The translations under genes were made by a program, and so were the position numbers. The notes beneath the pieces were generated by a model that was given only the letters and a program-made list of their open reading frames with translations, had not been told where the DNA came from and made no database searches. Shown here piece by piece: positions 47,831-61,100 of a DNA stretch of 64,000 nt (position 1 is the stretch's first letter; each line of letters starts with the position of its first letter). Source of the stretch: Chamaelirium japonicum (lineage: Eukaryota; Streptophyta; Magnoliopsida; Liliales; Melanthiaceae); NCBI GenBank assembly GCA_947650365.1, contig OX393550.1:120840374-120904373 (forward strand). The letters are read 5' to 3'.

Positions 47831-48650
47831 GGATACATTTGTGCGAATGAATTAGAATAGATCGTGTGAAAGAATTAGAATAGATAGTGTGAAAGAATTA
47901 GAATGGATTGTATGAATGAATTAGAATGGATCGTATGAATGAATTAGAATGGATCGTGCGAATGAATTAGAATGGATCATCCAAATGAATTAGAATAGAT
48001 TGTACGGATGAATTAGAATAGATCATGTGAAAGAATTAGAATAGATTGTTTGAATGAATTAGTATGAATGAATTAGAATGTATGGTGCTAATGAATTAGA
48101 ATGGATCGTAGGAATGAATTAGATTGGATATATTCGTGCAAATGAATTAGAATGGATCATATGAATGAAATAGAATGGATCGTACGAATGAATTAGAATG
48201 GATCGTACGAATGAATTAGAATGGATCATACGAATGAGTAAGAATGGATCGTATGAATGAATTGGATTGGATCGTATGAATGAATTAGAATGGATCGTAC
48301 GAATGAATTAGAATGGATATATTCGTGCAAAAGAATTAGAATGGATTGTATGAATGAATTAGAATGGATCATACAATCCATTCTAATTCATTCGCACGAT
48401 CCATTCTAATTCATTCATACGATCCATTCTAGTTCATTCACACGCACGAATACATTCGTACGATCCATTCTTACTCATTCGTACGATCCATTCTAATTCA
48501 TTCATACGATCCATTCTAATTCATTCGCACGATCCATTCTAATTCATTATAACGATCCAATCTAATTCATTCATACGATCCATTCTAATTCATTCATATG
48601 ATCCATTCTAATTCATTCATACGATCTATTCTAATTCTTTCGCACGAATG
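47831..48650. repeat. Tail block shared with 7541-8340
   Basis: Carries the same string of rare variants as the tail after copy B, including GAATTAGTATGAATG near 48058 and CACACGCACGAATACATTC near 48441. Confidence 0.75.
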
Positions 48651-51600
48651 TATCATTCTAATTCATTCGTACGATCCATTCTAATTCCTTTGTATGACCC
48701 ATTATATTTCATTCGTATGATCCTTTCTAATTCCTTTGTACGATCCATTCTAATTCATTCGTACGATCCATTATAATTCCTTCGTACGATCCATTCTAAT
48801 TCATTCGTACGATCCATTTTAATTTATTCGTACAATCCATTCTAATTCCTTCGTACGATCCATTCTAATTCCTTCGTATGATCCATTCTAATTCCTTCGT
48901 ACGACCCATTCTAATTTCATTCGTATGATCCATTCTAATTCCTTCGTACGATCCATTCGTATTTATTCCCATTAATGTGTCCACTCTAAATCATACGTAC
49001 GATCCATTCTAATTCATTTATACGATCCAATCTAATTCATTCATACAATCCATTCTAATTCATTCGCACGAATTTATCCATTCTAATTCATTCATACGAT
49101 CCATTCGAATTCATTCGCACGAATGTATCAATTCTAATTCATTCGTACGATCCATTCTGTGTGAATTAATTAGAATGGATCGTACGAATGAATTAGAATG
49201 GATTGTATGAATGAATTAGATTGGATCTGTACAATGAATTAGAATGGATACATTCGTGCGAATGAATTAGAATGGATCGTATGAATGAATTAGAACGCAC
49301 GAATGTATCCATTCTAATTCATTCGTACGATCCATTCTAATTCATTCATATGATCCAATCTAATTCATTCATACGATCCATTCTAATTCATTCGCACAAT
49401 CTATTCTAATTCATTCATACGATCCATTCTAATTCATTCGCATGATCCATTCTAATTCATTTGCACGATCAATTCTAATTCATTCTGTACGATCCATTCT
49501 AATTCATTCGTATGATCCATTCTAATTCATTTGTATCCATTCTATTTCATTCGTACGATCCATTCTAATTCCCTCGTACTATCCATTCTAATTCCTTCGT
49601 ACGATCTATTCTAATTCATTCGCACGAATGTATCCATTCTAATTCATTCGTACGATCCATTCTAATTCATTCGTACAATCCACTCTATTTCATTCGTACG
49701 ATCCATTCTTACTCATTCGTACGATCCATTCTAATTCATTCGCACGAATGTATCCATTCTAATTCCTTCGTACGATCCATTCTAATTCCTTTATACGATC
49801 TATTCCAATTCATTCGCACGATCCATTCTAATTCATTCATACGATCCAATCTAATTCATTCATGCGATCCATTCTACGATCCATTCTAATTCATTTGCAC
49901 GAATGTATCCATTGTAATTCATTCGTAGGCATACAGTCCATTCTAATTCATACGATCCATTCTATTTCATTCATACAGATCCATTCTAATCCATTCTAAT
50001 TCATTCTAATTCATACGGATCCATTCTAATTCATTCGTACGCGTACAATCCATTCTAATTCCTTTGTACGACCCATTATATTTCATTCGTATGATCCATT
50101 CTAATTCCTTTGTACGATCCATTCTAATTCATTCATACGATCCATTCTAATTCATTTGCACGAATATATCCATTCTAATTCATTCGTAAGATCCATTCAA
50201 ATTCATTCACACGATCCATTCTAATTCCTTCGTACGATCCATTCTAATTCATTCATACGATCCATTCTAATTCATTCGTACGATCCATTCTAATTCATTC
50301 GTACGATCCATTCTAATTCATTCGCACGATCCATTCTAATTCATTCATATGATCCATTCTAATTCATTCGTACGATCTATTCTAATTCATTCGCATGATC
50401 CATTCTAATTCATTCATACGATCCATTCTAATTCATTCGTACAATCCATTCTAATTCATTCACACGATCCATTCGAATTCACTCATACGATCCATTCTAA
50501 ATCATTCATATGATCCATTATAATTCATTCGTACGACCTATTCTAATTCATTCGTACAATCCATTCTATTTCATTCGTACGATCCATTCTTACTCATTCG
50601 TACGATATCAATTCTAATTCATTCGTACGATCCATTCTAATTCATTCGTACGATCCATTCTAATTCATTCATACGATCCATTCTAATTCATTCGTACGAT
50701 CCATTCTAATTGATTCGCATGATCCATTCTAATTCATTCATACGATCCATTCTAATTCATTCATACGATCTATTCTAATTCTTTCGCACGAATGTATCCA
50801 TTCTAATTTATTTGCACGAATGTATCCATTCTAATTCATTCGTACGATCCATTCTAATTCATTCGCACAATCTATTCTAATTCATTCGTATGTATGCGAA
50901 TGAATTAGAATGGATCGTACGAATGAATAAGAATGGATCGTACGAATGAATTAGAATGGATCGTACAAATGAATCAGAATAGATCGTACGAATGAATTAG
51001 AATGGATCTTACGAATGAATTAGAATGGATCGTACGTACGAATGAATTAGAATGGATCGTACGAATGAATTAGAATGGATCGTACGAATGAATTAGAATG
51101 GATACATTCGTGCGAATGAATTAGAATGGGTCGTACGAATGAATTAGAATGGATCGTATGAATGAATTAGAATGATGGATCGTACGAAAGAATTAGAATG
51201 GATACATTCGTGCAAAAGAATTAGAGTGGATTGTATGAATGAATTAGAATGGATCGTGCGAATGAATTAGAATGGATCGTACGAATGAATTAGAATGGAT
51301 ACATTCATGCGAAAGATTTAGAATAGATCGTATGAATGAATTAGAATGGATCGTACGAATGAATTAGAATGGATCGTGCGAATGAATTAGAGTGGATCGT
51401 ACGAATGAATTAGAATGGATCGTACGAAGGAATTAGAATGGATCGTACGAATGAATTAGAATGGATACATTCGAATTCATTCGTACGATCCATTCTAATT
51501 CCTTTGTACGATCCATTCTAATTCATTCGCACGATCCATTCTAATTCATTCGCACGATCCATTCTAATTCATTCATACGATCCATTCTAATTCATTCTAA

Positions 51601-51899
51601 TTTATTCGTACGTGAGTGGATCGTGTTTTTTCTTGCTAATGAATTAGAATGGATCGTACGAAAGAATTAGAATGGATACATTCGTGCGAAAGAATTAGAA
51701 TGGATCGTATGAATGAATTAGATTGGATCGTATAATGAATTAGAATGGATCGTATGAATGAATTAGAATGGATCGTACGAATGAATTAGAATGGATCGTG
51801 CGAATGAATTAGAATGGATCGTGCGAATGAATTAGAATGGATCGTACGAAGGAATTGATCGTGCTTATGAATTAGAATAGATCGTTCAAATGAATTAGA

Positions 51900-52480
51900 A
51901 TGGATCGTACGAATGAGTAAGAATAGATTGTACGAATGAATTATAATGGATCGTACGAATGAATTAGAATGGATTGTGCGAATGAATTAGAATGGATCTG
52001 GATACATTCATGCGAATGAATTAGAATGGATCGTACGAATAAATTAGAATGGATCGTACAAGTACGAATGAGTAAGAATGGATCGTATGAATGAAATAGA
52101 ATGGATTGTACGAATGAATTAGAATGGATCGTACGAATGAATTAGAATGGATCGTGTGAAAGAATTAGAATGGATCGTACGAATGAATTAGAATGGATAC
52201 ATTCGTGCAAAAGAATTAGAATGGATTGTATGAATTAATTAGAATAGATCGTGCTAATGAATTAGAATGGATCGTACGAATGAATTAGAATGGATCGTAT
52301 GAATTAATTAGAATAGATTGTGCGAAACGTACGAATGAATTAGAATAGATTATGCGAATGAATTAGAATGGATCGTACGAATGAATTAGAATGGATAAAT
52401 TCGTAGGAATGAATTAGAATGGATTGTACGAATGAATTAGAATGGATCATACGAATGAATTAGAATGGATACATTCGTGC
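51900..52480 (+). repeat. Third copy of the second higher-order pattern
   Basis: Shares GGATCTGGATACATTC, AGTACGAATGAGTAAG and GCGAAACGTACG with 12290-12780, and the first two, in slightly altered form, with 14400-14600, in the same order. Confidence 0.7.
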
Positions 52481-53439
52481 GAATGAATTAGAATGGATCG
52501 TATGAATGGATTATAATGGATCGTACGAATGAATTAGAATGGATCATGCGAATGAATTAGAATGGATCGTATGAATGAATTAGAATGGATCGTATGAGTG
52601 AATTCGAATGGATCCGAATGAATTAGAATGGATTGTACGAATGAATTAGAATGGATCGTGCTAATGAGTAAGAATGGATCGTACGAATGAAATAGAATAG
52701 ATTGTACGCGATCCATTCTAATTCATTCGCACGATCCATTCTAATTCATTCGCACCATTCTAATTCATTCGCACAATCTATTCTAATTCATTCGTACGAT
52801 CCAATCTATTTCATTCGTACGATCCATTCTTACTCAATCGTATGATCCATTCTAATTCATTCACACGAATGTATCCATTTTAATTCATTCGTACGATCCA
52901 TTCTAATTTATTCCTACAATCCATTCTAATTCATTCTCATGATCCATTCAAATTCACTCATACGATCCATTCTAATTCATTCATACGATCCATTCTAATT
53001 CATTCGCACGAATGTATCCATCCTAATTCATTCGTACGATCCATTCTAATTCATTCGTACAATTCATTCTATTTCATTCGTACGATCCATTCTTACTCAT
53101 TCGTACGATCCATTTTAATTCATTCGCGCGAATGTATCCATTCTAATTCATTCGTACGATCCATTCTAATTCATTCGTACGATCCATTCTAATTCATCCG
53201 TACGATCCATTCTAATTCATTCGCACGATCCATTATAATTCATTCGTACGATCCATTCTAATTCATTCGCATGATCCATTCTAATTCATTCGTCGTACGA
53301 AGGAATTAGAATGGATACATTCGTACGATCTATTCTAATTCATTCGTACGATCCATTCTAATTCACTAGCACGATCGTATAAATTAATTAGAATGGATCG
53401 TGCGAATGAATTAGAATGGTTCGTACAAATGAATTAGAA

Positions 53440-54460
53440 TGGATCGTACGAATGAGTAAGAATGGATCGTACGAATGAAATAGAATGGATTGTACGAATG
53501 AATTAGAATGGATTCATTCGTGCGAATGAATTAGAATAGATTGTGCAAACGAATTAGAATAGATCGTACGAATGAATTAGAATGGATACATTCGTGCGAA
53601 TGAATTAGAATGGATCGTATGAATGAATTAGAATGGATCGTGCGAATGAATTAGAATGGATCGTGCGAATGAATTAGAATGGATCGTACGAAGGAATTAG
53701 AATGGATCGAACGAATGAATTAGAATGGATCGCACGAATGTATTAGAATAGATTGTGCGAATGAATTAGAATGGATCGTGCGAAAGAATTAGAATGGATC
53801 GTACGAATGAATTGGAATAGATTGTGCGAATGAATTAGAATGGATCGTACAAATAAATTAGAATGGATCATACGAATGAATTAGAATGGATATATTCGTG
53901 CAAATGAATTAGAATGGATCGTATAAATGAATTAGAATAGATCGTACGAATGAATTAGAATGGATACATTCGTGCGAATGAATTAAATGGATCGTACGAA
54001 TGAATTAGAAAGGATCGTGCGAAAGAATTAGAATGGATTGTATAAATGAATTAGAATGGATCGTGCGAATGAATTAGAAAGGATCGTACGAATGACTTAG
54101 AATGGATCGTATGAATGAATTAGAATGGATCGTGCGAATGAATTAGAATGGATCGTACGAATGAATTAGAATGGATACATTCGTACGAATGAATTAGAAT
54201 GGATCGTACGAATGAATTAGAATGGATCGTACGAATGAAATAGAATGGATCGTACGAATGAATAAGAATGGATCGTGCTAATGAATTAGAATAGATTGTG
54301 CGAATGAATTATAATGGATCGTACGAATGAATTAGATTGGATCGTATGAATGAATTAGAATGGATCGTGCGAATGAATTAGAATGGATCGTACGAATGAA
54401 TTAGAATGGATCGTACGAATGAATTAGAATAGAGCGTACAAAGGATGGATACATTTGTGC
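53440..54460 (+). repeat. Duplicated block, partner of 58700-59735
   Basis: Both blocks run through GAGTAAG, GGATTCATTCGTG, then GGATATATTCGTGCAAATG, and end with the unusual ACAAAGGATGGATACAT (about 54437 and 59709). They lie about 5.27 kb apart in the same orientation. Confidence 0.65.
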
Positions 54461-56389
54461 GAATGAATTAGAATGGATCGTACGAATGAATTAGAATGGA
54501 TCGTATGAATGAATTAGAATGGATCGTGCGAATGAATTAGAATGGATCATACGAATGAATTAGAATGGATTGTCTGAATGAATTAGAATAGATCGTGCGA
54601 ATGAAATAAAATGGATCGTACGAATGAATTAGAATGGATCGTGCTAATGAATTAGAATGGATCGTACGAATGAATTAGAATAGATTGTGCGAATGAATTA
54701 GAATGGATCGTACGAATGAATTAGAATGGATACATTTGTGCGAATGAATTAGAATGGATCGTGCGAATAAATTAGAATGGATCGTACGAATGAATTAGAA
54801 TGGATACATTCGTGCGAATGAATTAGAATGGATCATATGAATGAATTAGAATGGATCGTACTTATGAATTAGAATGGATACAATCGTACAATCCATTCTA
54901 ATTCATTCGTACGATTCATTCGTATGATCCATTCTAATTCATTCGTACGAATGTATCCATTCTAATTAATTCATACGATCCATTCTAATTCATTCGTATG
55001 ATCCATTCTAATTCGTTCGTACGATCCATTCTAATTCATTCGCACAATCTATTCTAATTCATTCGTACGATCCATTCTAATTCATTCGCACGATCCATTC
55101 TAATGCACTCGTACGATCCATTCTATTTCATTCGTACGATCCATTCTTACTCATTCGTACGATCCATTCTAATTCATTCGCACGAATGTATCCATTCTAA
55201 TTCATTCGTACGATCCATTCTAATTCTTTCGTACGATCCATTCTAATTCCTTCGTACGATCCATTCTAATTCCCTTATACGACCCATTATATTTCATTCG
55301 TATCGTACGATCCATTCTAATTCATTCGCACGATCCATTCTAATTCATTCATATGATCCATTCTAGTTCATTCATACAATCCATTCTAATTCTTTCGTAC
55401 GATCCATTCTAATTCATTCGTACAATCCATTCTATTTCATTCGTACGATCCATTCTTACTCATTCGAACGATCCATTCTAATTCATTCGCACGAATGTAT
55501 CCACTCTAATTCATTCATACGATCCATTCTAATTCATTCACACGATCCATTCTAATTCATTCATACGATCCATTCTAATTCATTCATACGTACAAATTCA
55601 TACGTACAATCCATTATTACGATCCATTCTAATTCATTCGTACGATCCATTATATTTCATTCATACGATCCATTCTAATTCCTTCGTACGATCCATTCTA
55701 ATTCCTCCGTATGATCCATTCTATTTCATTCGTATGATCCATTCTAATTAATAAGTATGATCCATTCTAATTCATTCATATGATCCATTCTAATTCATTC
55801 GTATGATCCATTCTTACTCATTCGTAAGATCCATTCTAATTTATTCGCACGAATGTATCCATTCTAATTCATTCATACGATCCATTCTAATTCATTCGCA
55901 TGAATGTATCCATTCTAATTCATTCGTACGATCCATTCTAATTCATTCGCACAATCTTTTCTAATTCATTCGTACGATCCATTCTAATTCATTAGCACGA
56001 TCCATTCTAATTCATTCATACGATCCATTCTATTTCATTCGTACGATCCATTCGAATTCACTCATACGATTCATTCTAATTCATTTATACGATCCATTCT
56101 AATTCATTCGCACGAATGTATCCATTCTAATTCATTCATACGATGCATTCTAATTCATTCGCACGATCCATTCTAATTCTTTAATACGATCCAATCTAAT
56201 ACATTCATACGATCCATTCTTACTCATTCGTACGATCCATTCTAATTCATTCGCACGATCTATTCTAATTCATTCATACGATCCATTCTAATTCATTCGT
56301 ACGATCCATTCTAATTCATTCACACGATCCATTCTAATTCATTCATACGATCCATTCTAATTCATTCGTACGATCCATTCTAATTCATT

Positions 56390-58110
56390 CGCACGAATGT
56401 ATCCATCCTTTGTACGATCCATTCTAATTCATTCATACGATCGATTCTAATTCATTCGTACGATCCATTCTAATTCATTCGCACGATCCATTCTAATTCA
56501 TTCATACGATCCAATCTAATTCATTCGTACGATCCATTCTAATTCATTCGCACAATCTATTCTAATTCATTAGCACGATCCATTCTAATTCATTCATACG
56601 ATCCATTCTATTTCATTCGTACGATCCATTCTAATTCATTCGTACGATCCATTCTATTTCATTCGTACGATCCATTCTAATTCATTCGTACGATCCATTC
56701 TAATTCATTTGCACCAATGTATCCATTCTAGTTCATTCGTACGATCCATTCAAATTCATTCGCACGATCCATTCTAATTCATTCATACGATCCATTCTAA
56801 GTCCTTCGTACGATCCATTCTAATTCATTCGCACGATCCATTCTAATTCATTCATACAATCCATTCTAATTCTTTCACACGATCCTTTCTAATTCATTCG
56901 TACGATCCAATCTAATTCATTCGTACGATCCATTCTAATTCATTCGCACGAATGTATCCATTCTAATTCATTCGTACAATCCATTCTAATTCATTCATAC
57001 GATCCATTCTAATTCATTTGCACGAATATATCCATTCTAATTCATTCGTATGATCCATTCTAATTCATTCGTACGATCCATTCTAATTCATTTGCACAAT
57101 CGATTCTAATTCATTCGTACGATCAATTCTAATTAATTCGCACGATCCATTCTAATTCATTCGCACAATCTATTCTAATTCATTCGTACGATCCATTCTA
57201 ATTCATTCGTACGATCCATTCCAATTCATTCGTACGATCCATTCTAATTCATTCGCACGATCCATTCTAATTCATTCATACGATCCATTCTAATTCATTC
57301 ATACAATCCATTCTAATTCTTTCACACGATCCATTCTAATTCATTTGCATACGATCCCTTCTAATTCATTCGTACGATCTATTCTAATTCATTCATACGA
57401 TCCATTCTAATTCATTCGCACAATCCATTCTAATTCATTCGTACAATCCATTCTATTTCATTCGTACGATCCATTCTAATTCATTCGTACGATCTATTCT
57501 AATTCATTCATACGATCCATTCTAATTCATTTGCACAATCCATTCTAATTCATTCGTACAATCCATTCTATTTCATTCGTACGATCCATTCTAATTCATT
57601 CGCACGAATGTATCCATCCTTTGTATGATCCATTCTAATTCATTCATACGATCCATACTAATTCATTCGTACGATCCATTCTAATTCATTCGCACGATCC
57701 ATTCTATTTCATTCATACGATCCAATCTAATTCATTCGTACGATCCATTCTAATTCATTCGCACAATCTATTCTAATTCATTAGCACGATCCATTCTAAT
57801 TCATTCGTATGATCCATTCTATTTCATTCGGACGATCCATTCTAATTCATTCGTACGATCCATTCTAATTCTTTCGCACGAATGTATCCATTCTAATTCT
57901 TTCGCACGATCCTTTCTAATTCATTCGTACGATCCATTCTAATTCATTCATACGATCCATTCTAATTCATTCGCACGAATGTATCCATTCTAATTCATTC
58001 GTACGATCCATTCTAATTCATTCATACGATCCATTCTAATTCATTTGCACGAATATATCCATTCTAATTCATTCGTATGATCCATTCTAATTCATTCGTA
58101 CGATCCATTC
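56390..58110 (-). repeat. Local duplication of about 1.2 kb
   Basis: The odd junction TGTATCCATCCTTTGTA occurs at about 56399 and again at about 57610, 1.21 kb apart. Further down, a variant string starting TTTGCACGAATATATCC is found near 57017 and 58044. The exact unit is blurred by indels. Confidence 0.55.
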
Positions 58111-61100
58111 TAATTCATTTGCACAATCTATTCTAATTCATTCGTACGATCCATTATAATTCATTCGCACGATCAATTCTAATTCATTCGCATAATCTAT
58201 TCTAATTCATTCGTACGATCCATTCTAATTCATTCGTACGATCCATTCTAATTCCTTCGTACGATCCATTCTAATTCATTCGCACGATCCATTCTAATTC
58301 ATTTGCACGATCCATTCTAATTCATTCGCACGAATGTATCCATTCTAATTCATTCGTACGATCCATTCTAATTCATTCGCACAATCTATTCTAATTCATT
58401 CGCACGAATGAATCCATTCTAATTCATTCGTACAATCCATTCTATTTCATTTGTACGATCCATTTTACTCATTCGTACAATCCATTCTAATTCATTTGTA
58501 CGATCTATTCTAATTCATTCGCACGATCCATTCTAATTTATTCGTACGATCGTGCTAGTGAATTAGAATGGATCGTACGAATGAATTAGAATAGATCGTA
58601 CGAATGAATTAGAATGGATCGTGCTAATGAATTAGAATAGATTCGAATGAGTAAGAATGGATCGTACGAATGAAATAGAATGCATTGTACGAATGAATTA
58701 GAATGGATCGTACGAATTAATTAGAATGGATCGTATGAATGAATTAGAATGGATCGTACGAATGAGTAAGAATGGATCATACGAATGAAATAGAATGGGT
58801 TGTACGAATGAATTAGAATGGATTCATTCGTGCGAATGAATTAGAATAGATTATGCGAATGAATTAGAATGGATCGTACGAATGAAATAGAATGGATACA
58901 TTCGTGCGAATGAATTAGAATGGATCATGCGAATGAATTAGAATGGATCATGCGAATGAATTAGAATGAATCGTACGATTGAATTAAAATGGATCGTACG
59001 AATGAATTAGAATGGATCGTACGAATGAATTAGAGTAGATTGTGCGAATGAATTAGAATGGATCGTGCGAATGAATTAGAATGGATCGTACGAATGAATT
59101 AGAATAGATTGTGCGAATGAATTAGAATGGATCGCACGAATGAATTAGAATAGATCATACGAATGAATTAAAATGGATATATTCGTGCAAATGAATTAGA
59201 ATGGATCGTATGAATGAATTAGAATGGATCGTACGAATGAATTTGAATTGATACATTCGTGCGAATGAATTAGAATGGATCGTACGAATGAATTAGAATG
59301 GATCGTGCGAAAGAATTAGAATGGATTGTATGAATGAATTAGAATGGATCTTGCGAATGAATTAGAATGGATCATACGAATGACTTAGAATGGATCGTAC
59401 GAATGAATTAGAATGGATCGTGCGAATGAATTAGAATGGATCGTACGAATGAATTAGAATGGATACATTCTTGCGAATGAATTAGAATGGATCGTACGAA
59501 TGAATTAAAATGGATCGTACGAATGAAATAGAATGGATCGTACGAATGAATTAGAATGGATCGTGCTAATGAATTAGAATAGATTGTGCGAATGAATTAG
59601 AATGGATCATACGAATGAATTAGATTGGATCGTATGAATAAATTACAATGGATCGTGCGAATGAATTAGAATGGAGAATAGATCGTATGAATGAATTAGA
59701 ATGGATCGTACAAAGGATGGATACATTCGTGCGTATGAATTAGAATGGATCGTACGAATGAAATAGAATGGATTGTACGAATGAATTAGAATGGATCATG
59801 CAAATGAATTAGAATGGATCGTATGAAGAATTACAATAGATCGAACGAATGAATTAGAATGGATCGAATGCGAATGAATTAGAATGGATCGTGTGAAAGA
59901 ATTAGAACGGATTGTATGAATGAATTAGAATGGATCGTATGAATGAATTAGAATGGATCGTGCGAATGAATTAGAATGGATCGTACGAATGAATTAGAAT
60001 GGATCGTATGAATGAATTAGAATAGATCGTAGGAATGAATTAGAATGGTTCGTACGAATGAATTAGAATGGATCGTACGAATGAATTAGAATGGATCATA
60101 CGAATGAGTAAGAATGGATCGTACGAATGAAATAGAATGGATCATACGAAGGAATTAGAATGGATCGTGCGAATGAATTAGATTGGATCGCACGAATGTA
60201 TCCATTCTAATTCTTTTGCACGAATGTATCCTGAATTAGAATGGATCGTACGAATGAGTAAGAATGGATCGTACGAATGAATTAGAATGGATCGTACGAA
60301 TGAATTAGAATGGATACATTCGTGCGAATGAATTAGAATAGATCGTAAGAAGGAATTTGAATGGGTCGTACGTACGAAGGAATTACAATGGATCGTACGA
60401 AGGAATTAGAATGGATCGTACGAATGAATTAGAACGGTTCGTACGAATCGTATAGAATGGATACAAATGAATTAGAATGGATCATACGAATGAATTAGAA
60501 TGGATCGTACGAAATGAATTAGAATGGAATGTGCAAATGAATTAGTACGAAGGAATTAGAATGGATCGTACGAAGGAATTAGAATGGATCATACGAAGGA
60601 ATTAGAATGTATCGTAGGAATGAATTAGAATAGATTGTGTGAATGAATTAGAATGGATCGTATGAATGAATTAGATTGGATCGTATGAATGAATTAGAAT
60701 AGATTGTACGAATGAATTAGAATGGATATATTCGTGCAAATGAATTAGAATGGATCGTATGAATGAATTAGAATGGATCGTATGAATGAATTAGAATGGA
60801 TCGTGCGAATGAATTAGAATGGATCGTACGAATGAATTAGAATGGATCGTAAGAATAAATTAGAATGGATCGTGCGAATGAATTAGAATGGATCGTACGA
60901 TTGAATTAGAATGGATACATTCGTGAGAATGAATTATAATGGATCATACGTATGAATGAATTAGAATGGATACATTCGTGCGAATGAATTAGAATGGATC
61001 GTACGAATGAAATAGAATGGGTCGTACGAATGAATTAGAATGGATCGTGCTAATGAATTAGAATGGATCGTACGAATGAATTAGAATAGATTGTGCAAAT

